Source: CAYVIB01 sp964451365 (GTDB taxonomy: Bacteria > Pseudomonadota > Gammaproteobacteria > Pseudomonadales > Cellvibrionaceae). From it: a stretch of 64,000 nt of DNA. Location of the stretch: positions 186,001-250,000 of the forward strand of contig CAYVIB010000001.1 in NCBI GenBank assembly GCA_964451365.1. Reading direction: 5' to 3'. The notes below the pieces were generated by a model, which saw only the letters and a list, made by a program, of their open reading frames with translations, was not told where the DNA came from and searched no databases. The position numbers and the translations under genes are program-made. Every line of letters starts with the position of its first letter. Position 1 is the first letter of the stretch. Shown piece after piece: positions 8,355-15,827 of the stretch.

Positions 8355-9302
8355 ATGGACGAAAAGATCCCCGTCGGCATCAGCGCCTGTCTGCTCGGGC
8401 AGGAGGTGCGTTACAACGGCGGACATAAACAGTCGCGCTTTTGCCTGAATCATTTGTCCAGGGTATTTGCCTTTGAGTCTTTCTGTCCGGAAGTTGCCAT
8501 AGGCATGGGCGTGCCGCGCGAACCGATCCGCCTGATGGGGGATCCGGAACACCCGCGTGCGGTGGGCACGGTGACGCGCACGCTGGACGTAACGGATCAG
8601 CTGCACGATTATGGCATTCAGATCGGCGAGTACAGCAAAAAACTCTGCGGCTATATTCTGATGAAGGATTCTCCCAGTTGCGGCCTGCTGAGTACCAAGG
8701 TGTATAACGAAAAAGGAGATTTTCCCGGCAAACACGCCGGTATTTTTGTTCGCGCATTGCGCGACACCAATCCGTTACTGCCGCTGGAAGAAGAGGGGCG
8801 CCTGCATGACCCGGTATTGCGAGAGAATTTTATTGCCCAGGTGTTTGCACTTTATGCCTGGAAAAACTCCATCGCGGATACGCCTACACCGGATAAACTG
8901 GTTAAATTCCACAGTCGTTACAAGTACCTGGTAATGGCACACAGCCAAAAGTCGTATCGGGAGTTGGGGCAACTGGTTGCGCGAGCCGGCATTAGTGATC
9001 CGCAAGAACTTGCGCAACAATATATCGAAAAGCTTATGCGGACGATTACCAAACCCGCATCGCGCAAAGGGCACGCAAATACGCTTTATCACCTGGTGGG
9101 TTATCTCCGGGAAAATGTGCCGGGCCATATCCGGCAGGAACTGGTGGCCTCTATCGAGGAGTATCGCACCGGTATTGTTAATCTCGCGGTTCCCGTCACC
9201 TTGATAAGTCATTACCTAAAACTGCACGGCAGTGATTACGTTCAAAGCCAGGCTTATCTGGAACCCTATGCGCGAGATCTGGGTCTGCGCAATACGATTT
9301 AG
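8355..9302 (+). CDS. DUF523-DUF1722 fusion protein (YbgA/TudS type)
   Basis: A 315-residue two-domain protein. The N-terminal DUF523 domain (about 5-150) carries three invariant Cys at C12 (SACLLG), C44 (FCPEV) and C109 (SPSCG). In the characterised DUF523 enzyme TudS, such cysteines hold a [4Fe-4S] cluster that removes sulfur from 2-thiouracil, so a desulfidase role is plausible here. The C-terminal DUF1722 (about 190-305, YbgA) has no proven activity; it often sits near photolyase genes, but none is here. ATG at 8355 has only a weak ribosome site. Divergent from the YiaK-type gene, with a promoter-like dyad between them. Confidence 0.88.
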   Translation: MDEKIPVGISACLLGQEVRYNGGHKQSRFCLNHLSRVFAFESFCPEVAIGMGVPREPIRLMGDPEHPRAVGTVTRTLDVTDQLHDYGIQIGEYSKKLCGYILMKDSPSCGLLSTKVYNEKGDFPGKHAGIFVRALRDTNPLLPLEEEGRLHDPVLRENFIAQVFALYAWKNSIADTPTPDKLVKFHSRYKYLVMAHSQKSYRELGQLVARAGISDPQELAQQYIEKLMRTITKPASRKGHANTLYHLVGYLRENVPGHIRQELVASIEEYRTGIVNLAVPVTLISHYLKLHGSDYVQSQAYLEPYARDLGLRNTI

Positions 9303-9311
9303 CGAAATCTG

Positions 9312-9950
9312 CTACCGATGCCGGTTGGATAGCAGGTTGCTGATGCGGAAATAATCTTCGCGAGTGTCGATATCGAACGCGGCGTTGGGCATTTCCACCG
9401 GGATAACGTTCCTGCTCGCATTGATCAATTTTTTCGCGCCGCTTTGTCCACCCAGGTTTTCCAGGCTTGTTCGGTATCGGGCCGGAAATATTGCCGGAAC
9501 CCCGAGCGTAGCGTTGTAATGCGCGCACGCGATATTTGCTGGATTCGCACACCACGCCGCCCCAAGGTTTTGCAGGTCGTCCGGCGTTACAAGGACCTGA
9601 TCCGCCAGCACCACCGCAATGGCATCCGCGCGCGGCAGGTTTTTTGCGCCCAAAGCCAGGCTGCTGCCCATTCCCTCCCGCCAGTTGGGGCAGTGAATGG
9701 TCGCCACGCTGATACCGTTGGCGCTGAATGTATTTAGCCGAGGTTGCAGGAGATCGGTGTAGGCGCCGGTGACGACACAGATCGATTTGATTGGGTTATC
9801 TTCCCGCGCGGAAGTTAATACGGTCTCGACGGCGCGATTAATCATGGCCGTGCCGTCGAGATATTCCGCCAGTTTACATCCGCCGAAACGGCTTGACTCG
9901 CCTGCCGCCAGTAGCACGCAGGCGATGGCGGGAAAACTACAGGTAGGCAC
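9312..9950 (-). CDS. MobA/MocA-like nucleotidyltransferase
   Basis: A 212-residue NTP transferase. The N-terminal nucleotide-binding loop reads LLAAGESSRFGGCKL, the L-A-A-G-x-S-x-R-x-G-x-x-K motif of molybdenum cofactor cytidylyl/guanylyl transferases. VVLADQVLVTPDDL matches the Asp-containing metal site. The GTG start at 9948-9950 overlaps the end of the XdhC-family gene by 14 bp, so the two are probably translated together. The pair usually serves molybdopterin hydroxylases such as xanthine or CO dehydrogenase, attaching CMP to the cofactor (MocA). No such hydroxylase is in the window. Confidence 0.88.
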   Translation of the reverse strand: MPTCSFPAIACVLLAAGESSRFGGCKLAEYLDGTAMINRAVETVLTSAREDNPIKSICVVTGAYTDLLQPRLNTFSANGISVATIHCPNWREGMGSSLALGAKNLPRADAIAVVLADQVLVTPDDLQNLGAAWCANPANIACAHYNATLGVPAIFPARYRTSLENLGGQSGAKKLINASRNVIPVEMPNAAFDIDTREDYFRISNLLSNRHR

Positions 9951-10935
9951 GGTTCAGCGGCAGGGCGCTGCTGCCAAATACCACCGCGTGGCATTCCGCC
10001 AGCACGGAAAGCGCGATACTCTCCGGCAGATCCCCGCCAAGCGCCAGCCCCATCGGGCCGGCAACCGGTTTTACCAGGTCGCTTTCGGTCAGTTTTGCCA
10101 GTGCAAGCACGTCCCGCCTGCGCTTTTCCGGGCCCAGAAGTCCCACATACAATGCCGTGGAGCGCTGCAGCGTTGTCATTCCCTCCGCATCCATTTTCAG
10201 ATTATGGTTGGCGATAATGGCGGCATCGATCGTTTGCAGCAGGTTTTCCTCGAGTTCCGATGCGCTTTTGTTCAAAACAGTACTTGCGCCGGGAAAATTG
10301 GATGCACGGCTGTTGGCGGGGCGCTTGTCCACCAGTGTAATTCGCCAGCCCAACTCGGACGCGATACTGCACACCGGCTGCATATCGACGCCGCCGCCCA
10401 GAATAAGCAGGTGAGGAGGTGGGTTGACGCGGATCGCCAGGCAATCCTCCCCATCCACTGTCAATCGCTCACCCGGCACGCGTTTGCGAAAGTTCTTTCC
10501 GGTTTCGGAGAGTCTGGCCGCCGGTTGATCAACACTGAGCTGATAATGGCAGGCGCGGTTGGATTCCAGTGTTGCTTTTAATTCATCCAGCAAAAGAAAG
10601 TTATTGGATGGCGTACAGGGGTGCAGAAGAATTTCCGCCAGGCCGCCACAGCCGATTCCCAGGCGCCAGGCCAAGCCGCCTTCGTCGTTTGCGTCATAAA
10701 TGATCCGCGAGCTTTGGCCGCTTTGGATAACTTTTAACGCCTGGAGCTGCAGGTCCGCTTCCAGGCAGCCTCCGCTAAGCATGCCCAGTTGGTGGCCGGC
10801 GTCGCTTAGTAGCATCAGGGCGCCGGTTTTGCGGTAAACCGAACCTTCGGTACCTATTACCGCGCCTAGTACCCAATAGGCGTCGTTTCGCGCGGGAAAC
10901 CATTGTTGCAGGGCGTGGAGGATATGATTGCTCAT
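9937..10935 (-). CDS. XdhC/CoxI-family molybdenum cofactor maturation protein
   Basis: XdhC-type proteins hold and insert sulfurated molybdenum cofactor into xanthine-dehydrogenase-like enzymes. The N-terminal XdhC/CoxI segment has LSGGCLEADL (residues about 65-75), and the C-terminal Rossmann domain begins LLILGGGVDMQPVCSIA. I place the start at ATG 10933-10935 (MSNHILHALQQWFP), preceded by AAGAAG; a longer frame begins at 10965 but lacks a ribosome site. Overlap with the MobA-like gene points to an operon. Which molybdoenzyme it serves is unknown. Confidence 0.88.
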   Translation of the reverse strand: MSNHILHALQQWFPARNDAYWVLGAVIGTEGSVYRKTGALMLLSDAGHQLGMLSGGCLEADLQLQALKVIQSGQSSRIIYDANDEGGLAWRLGIGCGGLAEILLHPCTPSNNFLLLDELKATLESNRACHYQLSVDQPAARLSETGKNFRKRVPGERLTVDGEDCLAIRVNPPPHLLILGGGVDMQPVCSIASELGWRITLVDKRPANSRASNFPGASTVLNKSASELEENLLQTIDAAIIANHNLKMDAEGMTTLQRSTALYVGLLGPEKRRRDVLALAKLTESDLVKPVAGPMGLALGGDLPESIALSVLAECHAVVFGSSALPLNRAYL

Positions 10936-11063
10936 AAGACTTCTTATTTGATCGGGGCGTAACATCGATGAAGTAAAGACTAACCGAAAGCGGGTGAGAA
11001 TAAAATCAGCCGAACAGGGGTGAAAGTATACGGTCTATCTTATGTCGATTATTTATATTGAGG

Positions 11064-11092
11064 TTGACCCCGGCAAGGCACGCCCCTATAAT
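11064..11092 (+). promoter_or_regulatory. Sigma-70 promoter of the tRNA-fMet gene
   Basis: TTGACC (11064-11069) and a perfect TATAAT (11087-11092) are 17 bp apart, followed by a GC-rich discriminator (GCTGCGCC) typical of stable-RNA promoters under stringent control. Transcription from about 11099 would give a leader of roughly 110 bases before the tRNA, including a hairpin with CCGAAGG/CCTTCGG arms. Confidence 0.75.
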
Positions 11093-11207
11093 GCTGCGCC
11101 TCAGCCGGGTCGTCCGGTTGATGAAAACAGCCGAAGGGAGCAGCGACCTTCGGATGATGAGCCAGATGTGTTAACCAGGTTCATCTATTTCAAATGTTGC
11201 ATTCAGG

Positions 11208-11284
<77 letters not shown>

Positions 11285-11312
11285 ATTTCCTGATTATGTC
11301 GTTTAATCTTTC

Positions 11313-11413
11313 GGTGGTGGATTAGCGTGGTAACTCGTCGGGCTCATAACCCGAAGGTCGTTGGCGGGATGCCGCCCAACGGAACGCCGCCCGGATCAAA
11401 TCCAGCTCCCGCT
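11313..11413 (+). pseudogene. Degenerate tRNA-fMet copy with a 31-bp insert in the T-arm
   Basis: The stretch from ACTCGTCGGGCTCAT to AAGGTCGTTGG is identical to the functional tRNA, but the acceptor stem is broken (GGTGGTGG against CTCCCGCT), the D-arm has lost bases, and 11365-11395 is inserted inside the T-arm. The insert contains GCCGCCC twice and can fold with the flanking CGTTGG (CGTTGG/CCAACG). The encoded CCA is lost. It cannot be a working tRNA. The spacer between this copy and the functional gene also resembles the spacer after it, showing a tandem duplication. Confidence 0.8.
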
Positions 11414-11445
11414 ATCGATTTCTTGATTTGTCAGTTTTAAATTTC

Positions 11446-11493
11446 CGGTGGTGGAGCAGACGGAATTCCGCCCGGATAAATCCAGTCCCCGCT
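11446..11493 (+). pseudogene. Second, internally deleted tRNA-fMet remnant
   Basis: GGTGGTGGAGCAGA matches the 5' end of the tRNA, and AAATCCAGTCCCCGCT its 3' end, but the anticodon arm is missing. Between them lies ACGGAATTCCGCCCGGAT, which matches the right part of the insert in the neighbouring copy. This remnant therefore seems to derive from the insert-bearing copy by a later deletion. Confidence 0.7.
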
Positions 11494-11706
11494 AAGTAAC
11501 CCTTTGCAGACAAATGCCCGATGAGGTCGGAGTCGTTCCCCGGCTTTGGCCGCGATCATTTCAAATTCGCTAATCCCATACGTTATTCCTGCACTTGTTA
11601 ACAACTCCGGATAAAATCCATCGCGCCGCGCTAATAGCTACGCTATTATTGAAAAAGCGCCAGCGGTGGCCTTGGTCATAAGACGTTGATTAACCTGGAG
11701 AAGCTT

Positions 11707-12225
11707 ATGAACGTTTCCGTATATGAACTAATCGTCCCCCAATTTATCCTTTCCCTGACCAATCTGAAAAAAATAATCCAAAAAGCGGAAGGCTACGCGG
11801 AAGCAAAAAAAGTGGATATGGAGGTGCTTTTCAGTACCCGTTTGGTTCCAGACCAGTTTCCTCTGTCGAAGCAAATTCAGATCGCTTGCGACGGCGCCAA
11901 GTTTTGTGTCTCGAGACTGACGGGAGTGGAGCCTCCCGCTTTTGAAGACAATGAAGTGACGGTTGAGGAATTCTATGACAGGATCGATAAAACCATCGCT
12001 TTTCTGAAAACCGTTACCGAAGAACAATTCCAGGACTACGAATCCAAAACGGTTCGCTTTTACTGGAATCCAGGGATGTATCTGGACGGCAAAAGCTATC
12101 TTATTCAGCATGCCATTCCCAATTTTTATTTTCACCTGACAACAGCTTACAGCATTTTACGGGCATCCGGCGTGGAGCTGGGAAAACCGGATTACCTTGG
12201 CAAACAGAATTGGCAGAAGGATTAG
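11707..12225 (+). CDS. DUF1993 family protein
   Basis: A 172-residue mostly helical cytoplasmic protein matching DUF1993 (N-terminal MNVSVYELIVPQFILSLTNL, middle LVPDQFPLSKQIQIACDGAKFC, C-terminal PNFYFHLTTAYSILRASGV). The family is found in bacteria and fungi, and no activity is established. ATG at 11707 is chosen over an upstream TTG because GGAG lies six bases before it. It ends 3 bp before the end of the convergent saccharopine-dehydrogenase-like gene. No operon partner. Confidence 0.85.
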   Translation: MNVSVYELIVPQFILSLTNLKKIIQKAEGYAEAKKVDMEVLFSTRLVPDQFPLSKQIQIACDGAKFCVSRLTGVEPPAFEDNEVTVEEFYDRIDKTIAFLKTVTEEQFQDYESKTVRFYWNPGMYLDGKSYLIQHAIPNFYFHLTTAYSILRASGVELGKPDYLGKQNWQKD

Positions 12226-12228
12226 CCA

Positions 12229-13335
12229 TTAGTCAGGAAGTTTTTGTACCCGCCACTCAATATCAAATTCCTGGAGCAGGTTTACATATTCCTCCAACTG
12301 AACAAAACCGATGCAGGGAAAGGCACCGGTTTTGTTTATTTCTCCCCTGGCCAGTTTTCTCGCCATCAATACTGACGGTATGCAGGGAATGTATAAACCG
12401 TCTCCCGAACGGGCGACGATCTCGAACAGAACCCGGCAGGACTTTTTGGTGTCTTTCATCTCCATAAAAAAGCCGCTGTCGTCGCCACCCAGGAAATCAA
12501 ATAGCCCGGCGAGCTTAAGCAACAGGGGTGCGAGCGGTTGCAAAGAGGGAATCAACTTGAGGCGTACAAGCCAGGACAGCATAAACAGAATCGTATGAAT
12601 AAATTTCAGTTCAAGCCCCGCCTGAAAATGCACGGTCTTGAGAGATGGGTAGTGTTTCGGAAAAAGTTGAAGATCGGGTATGTCGCAGTTTCCCAGAGGT
12701 CGATGGTTAAGTTTCCAAAATTTGCGCAGGGAGAAATCCAGCCAGCCATAAACTTCGGTCATCTTGCCATCCACTAACGTTTTGAAGGGCCTGCCTGCGT
12801 AGCTCAAAATGGCGGAGGTGGTCGCAAGCCCACGGCTGGTCCGCTGGGCGGTGGAAATGCCATAACGAATGAAATCCAGCAAGTCCAGTTCGTGGATATA
12901 TCTGTCGACCACGGCACTGGATAACGCCGGAACGGAGCTGGCCCCGCTGCAAATTAAAACCCCTTTTTCCGTTGCCGCTTTATTCAGTACTTCGATATTA
13001 CTGACAAACTCTCTGGCATCGGCCAGGTCGATGTAATGGCACCCCTGTTGAATGCAAGCTTGTGCAACTTCGTAGCTCTGTCCCTGGTAGGGGCCTGAGG
13101 TATGAATGACGATATCGGGGGCGATTCGTTGCAGCGCTTCCGCTAATCCTTGATGAATATCGATTTGAAGCGCTTCCGGAGGGTGGTTCGCCGCGAGTTG
13201 TTTCGCCAGTGTTTTAGCCTTGGACTTGCTGCGACCACTGATAATTAATCGGCATTCCGGTTCGCGCGCCAGCAGTTCGGCAATGCGGCGGCCAAAATTG
13301 CCATAACCGCCGATAATCAGGATGCGCGACGTCAT
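12229..13335 (-). CDS. Saccharopine dehydrogenase-like NADP-binding protein
   Basis: A 368-residue protein with an N-terminal Rossmann fold (RILIIGGYGNFGRRIAELLA, residues 4-23) of the saccharopine dehydrogenase NADP-binding family, followed by SGPYQGQ and a substrate domain. Members outside lysine metabolism include trans-acting enoyl reductases in lipid synthesis, so lysine degradation should not be assumed. Its ATG overlaps the stop of the upstream DCC-DUF4166 gene by 4 bp, so it is the last gene of a coupled three-gene unit (14797 down to 12229). The shared function is unknown. Confidence 0.8.
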   Translation of the reverse strand: MTSRILIIGGYGNFGRRIAELLAREPECRLIISGRSKSKAKTLAKQLAANHPPEALQIDIHQGLAEALQRIAPDIVIHTSGPYQGQSYEVAQACIQQGCHYIDLADAREFVSNIEVLNKAATEKGVLICSGASSVPALSSAVVDRYIHELDLLDFIRYGISTAQRTSRGLATTSAILSYAGRPFKTLVDGKMTEVYGWLDFSLRKFWKLNHRPLGNCDIPDLQLFPKHYPSLKTVHFQAGLELKFIHTILFMLSWLVRLKLIPSLQPLAPLLLKLAGLFDFLGGDDSGFFMEMKDTKKSCRVLFEIVARSGDGLYIPCIPSVLMARKLARGEINKTGAFPCIGFVQLEEYVNLLQEFDIEWRVQKLPD

Positions 13336-14333
13336 AGGGGTTTTGTTACCTTAAACTGCCCGGCGTATGAGTAGACCAGTCCGCAAAGTGGACTTCTCAT
13401 TTCCACCTTCATATCAAAATGGGAATCATCGACGGCAACCTCCTCCGCGTCTCCCCTGCCGATAAGCCAGGTAATGGGTAGCGGTAGAAAAAAGTTGGCC
13501 AGCTTGATTGCATAACCTCTGTGGGTCAGGGTGACCCTGTTGTTGTGGTAGTCAAAGCAGGTGCGCCAGCAGATCCCGAAGCGCATGACTTCAACAACTT
13601 CATTGTGGCCGATCGGTATCATTCGGGATCGAAAATGGTAAGGCTTTTTTCCGGCGAAATAGAAAGTGCGGTTGAAGTGGAAGGCACTGGAGTTGTTTTT
13701 ACTGTCAAAATGAACGGTAACCGGAACCTGTTTTTCAGTCAGTACGGGAACGGTTCCCAGAATACGGTAAAACGGGCGCAGCAGTTTCATATAGGAATAG
13801 CAGCTCACATCCAGGATTCCCTCGACTATTATCTTGTCATCGCAGTAGGGGCGGTTGGCGTAGTGCTGTTGAAATACCGGCGGTAGTTTTTCCCATTGTT
13901 CGCCAAATACCCGAGAGAAAATCGGTGGTTGGTTGCGCCTCAAGTTGTTTATTTTTGATCTTCCCAGGCTCTTGAGGAGGAAATTGCGCACGCCCCGCAT
14001 CCAGGGATAAAAAATTGTCGCAAGCCGGTCCGATTGGAACAAATAGCGGTTGGCGCGATTAAAGAGGCCTTTTGGTTGGCCGTACCGCGCTATAAATTTC
14101 AGCGCATCCTTGCCATGATGGAATGTATTGCTATGGTAGATAACCATTCCTTCATCCAGATTCAGGCTGCGGGAATCTATTTCTCTCAACAAGGGGTGTT
14201 CTGGGTGACCGCGGGCATTGAGCAGGTGAAGTTCACCATACTCCTGTTTTATTTCCAATGCCTGCGCCGCGTAACTGCACAGTGGGCAGTCGCCGTCGTA
14301 GACGAACCAGATGCCATTGTCCATGTCATTCAT
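13332..14333 (-). CDS. DCC-family (DUF393) and DUF4166 fusion protein
   Basis: A 333-residue two-part protein. Residues about 7-125 form a thiol-disulfide oxidoreductase-like DCC domain with the signature VYDGDCPLCSYAA, which has a CxxC-like pair. Residues about 145-333 match DUF4166, starting IFSRVFGEQWEKLPPVFQQHY. The start is ATG 14331-14333 (MNDMDNG), which overlaps the upstream DUF2269 stop by 4 bp; a longer frame to 14405 would run deep into that gene. Both junctions of this unit have 4-bp overlaps, so the three proteins are probably made together. The reaction is unknown. Confidence 0.8.
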   Translation of the reverse strand: MNDMDNGIWFVYDGDCPLCSYAAQALEIKQEYGELHLLNARGHPEHPLLREIDSRSLNLDEGMVIYHSNTFHHGKDALKFIARYGQPKGLFNRANRYLFQSDRLATIFYPWMRGVRNFLLKSLGRSKINNLRRNQPPIFSRVFGEQWEKLPPVFQQHYANRPYCDDKIIVEGILDVSCYSYMKLLRPFYRILGTVPVLTEKQVPVTVHFDSKNNSSAFHFNRTFYFAGKKPYHFRSRMIPIGHNEVVEVMRFGICWRTCFDYHNNRVTLTHRGYAIKLANFFLPLPITWLIGRGDAEEVAVDDSHFDMKVEMRSPLCGLVYSYAGQFKVTKPL

Positions 14334-14797
14334 GTAGGCTTGGCCACCATCAGGTAAAAAATTGCGACAAGGGAGAAAAAGGCTGGCCACCCCAGCCAGA
14401 ACCAAAGTTTAAACAACCGGTGGTAGCAGGCCGGCAGTGGCAGGTTATTTTCCCAGCTCTGACGGGCCAGCCCCCTAAGTTGGATCTGTATCCAGACCAC
14501 CGGTAACCAGCAGGCGCCGGCAAAACCATAGAGCAGGTAGGAATACAACAGCCAGGAATCGGTCCAGTTGAATCCGGCCTTCCAGATAAGCCACGCGCCG
14601 CTCAGGGGCTGGATGATCACGGCGGGCAGGGTAAAGCTGTAGTCCGCCAAAACGGTATATCTAGTAAAATCGTACCTGACCCGCGCGTTATCGATAAACC
14701 ACGCCTGGAGCATGAAAAAAGCTATGCCGATACCTGTGCCGAAGAGTATGGCCGAACTCAGGATATGAATTGTTTTAATAATAAAGTACGAGGTCAT
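14330..14797 (-). CDS. DUF2269 family integral membrane protein
   Basis: A 155-residue inner-membrane protein with four predicted hydrophobic segments (about 5-30, 50-72, 82-104 and 130-152). The opening IIKTIHILSSAILFGTGIGIAFFM matches DUF2269, whose conserved His lies in the first segment. No activity is established. It is the first gene of a unit with the DCC-DUF4166 and saccharopine-dehydrogenase-like genes, which suggests a membrane-linked redox step, but this is inference only. Confidence 0.8.
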   Translation of the reverse strand: MTSYFIIKTIHILSSAILFGTGIGIAFFMLQAWFIDNARVRYDFTRYTVLADYSFTLPAVIIQPLSGAWLIWKAGFNWTDSWLLYSYLLYGFAGACWLPVVWIQIQLRGLARQSWENNLPLPACYHRLFKLWFWLGWPAFFSLVAIFYLMVAKPT

Positions 14798-14915
14798 TGT
14801 TTTTTATGTCGGTGACACCCTATTGGAATGCGCCTTGCTGGTCATCGCAGGCGCAACTATCTTACCGTACTTAAGTCAAATCCCGCCCCGTTGAACCTCC
14901 CAAGCAGTCTGCCCA

Positions 14916-14945
14916 TTGAAGGTGGCGCATGGGTGCTGTTATAAT
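14916..14945 (+). promoter_or_regulatory. Sigma-70-type promoter of the rimP operon leader
   Basis: TTGAAG (14916-14921) and TATAAT (14940-14945) are 18 bp apart, followed by GC-rich CCGCCC. It is the only good promoter seen before rimP. Confidence 0.6.
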
Positions 14946-14951
14946 CCGCCC

Positions 14952-15119
14952 TCATTTTGGGGTATGAGCCTTCTGGATGGTGGTTCCCGCGCTGTGGAGC
15001 GTATTCAGAGATCGTTGTCCCTGGTGATACTCAAGGGAAAACGGCAATGGCCGAGACCTGAGTACCTGGTTTAGCGGCGTGTTATGCGCGTTTCGAGAGG
15101 CCCCTATATGGGGTTTTTT
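14952..15119 (+). ncRNA. Putative leader RNA or small RNA ending at a terminator
   Basis: A transcript from the promoter at 14916-14945 to the hairpin at 15097-15119 would be about 170 bases. It could fold a 5' hairpin (CTCAT/ATGAG, 14951-14967), a small hairpin CGGC-AAT-GGCCG near 15042-15053, and the terminator. It does not match a family I can name. It may be the regulated leader of rimP-nusA instead of a separate RNA. Confidence 0.3.
15097..15119 (+). terminator. Terminator-like hairpin in the rimP leader (first)
   Basis: CCCC (15101-15104) pairs with GGGG (15110-15113) around TATAT, and a run of six T follows (15114-15119). The stem is short but GC-only. Confidence 0.5.
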
Positions 15120-15229
15120 CGTATCTGGGCGGAAGTCAAGGTAGGTTGAGCGGTGGTTTAACGAGGTCCAAGCGTCGGTTGTATCAAACGCATGCTGCGG
15201 CATAAGCCGGAGGATGTCGTTGTCATAGG

Positions 15230-15252
15230 AATGGGCTTTAAGCCCATTTTTT
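15230..15252 (+). terminator. Terminator-like hairpin in the rimP leader (second)
   Basis: AATGGGC (15230-15236) and GCCCATT (15242-15248) form a 7-bp stem with loop TTTAA, followed by T to 15252. It is a textbook intrinsic terminator placed only 62 bp before rimP, in the direction of rimP, so transcripts must read through it or start after it. Confidence 0.75.
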
Positions 15253-15314
15253 GTTTCCAGGATCCGGATTTCGGCTCGCATTGGTTGATTATGTTTAGGT
15301 AAAGAGTGGCGCAT

Positions 15315-15773
15315 ATGGCAACAAAGCAGTCCCGGTTGGAGAAGTTGCTGACACCCGTGGTGGAATCGCTCGGCTGCGAACTGTGGGGCCTGGATTATCA
15401 CGGCCAGGGAAAGAAGTCGATGCTGCGTGTCTATATAGAAAAAGACGACGGCGTGTCCCTGGAGGATTGTGAAAGGGTCAGCCGGCAGGTGAGCAGCGTG
15501 CTGGATGTGGAAGACCCCATTGCCGGGGAGTATACGCTCGAGGTGTCGTCCCCGGGGATGGACAGGCCGTTTTTCCGCCTGGAACAGTATTCGGATTACG
15601 TCGGCCAAAAGCTGGCGGTGCGCCTTAGGACGGCTTTCGAAGGTCGTCGCAACTTCACCGGTATACTCAAAGGTATCGAAGGCGATGAAATAGTGTTGGA
15701 AGTAGATAACGAAGAATATCTGCTTCCGTTTGAATTGATTGATAAAGCGAACTTAATTCCCGCGTTTGATTAG
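15315..15773 (+). CDS. rimP: Ribosome maturation factor RimP
   Basis: A 152-residue protein needed for maturation of the 30S subunit. It shows the RimP pattern LTPVVESLGCELWGLDYH near the start, LEVSSPGMDRPFF in the middle, and a C-terminal SH3-like part. I chose ATG 15315 (MATKQSRLEKLL), as other RimP proteins begin at this point; a GTG nine bases earlier at 15306 is in frame and possible. First gene of the rimP-nusA-infB-rbfA-truB-rpsO-pnp order, 54 bp before nusA. Confidence 0.95.
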   Translation: MATKQSRLEKLLTPVVESLGCELWGLDYHGQGKKSMLRVYIEKDDGVSLEDCERVSRQVSSVLDVEDPIAGEYTLEVSSPGMDRPFFRLEQYSDYVGQKLAVRLRTAFEGRRNFTGILKGIEGDEIVLEVDNEEYLLPFELIDKANLIPAFD

Positions 15774-15827
15774 CGGGAGAATTCCGATTGACATTTGTAT
15801 CCTTCGAGGGAGTTTAGAGGCAACTCA

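Larger units (their letters stand above)
11285..11706. other. Intergenic region with decayed tRNA copies
   Basis: The first half holds two degenerate tandem copies of tRNA-fMet (listed separately). The second half (11494-11706) has no gene; it contains a small hairpin AATAGC-TAC-GCTATT near 11631-11645 and the GGAG ribosome site of the DUF1993 gene at 11697-11700. No clear terminator follows the functional tRNA. Confidence 0.5.
14798..15314. other. Leader region of the rimP-nusA operon
   Basis: About 500 bp with no gene. It contains a promoter-like pair at 14916-14945 and two rho-independent terminator-like hairpins at 15097-15119 and 15230-15252, all before rimP. A minus-strand frame covering most of it (14952-15608) overlaps rimP and has no family features. 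I see no tRNA-Leu, SRP RNA core or 6S RNA shape here. The DNA between promoter and first hairpin could encode a small RNA or an attenuator leader. Confidence 0.5.

Noticed and set aside
14952..15608. 218-codon minus-strand frame across the rimP leader
   Set aside because: Its second half is the shadow of rimP on the other strand, and the protein has low-complexity, unfamiliar composition.
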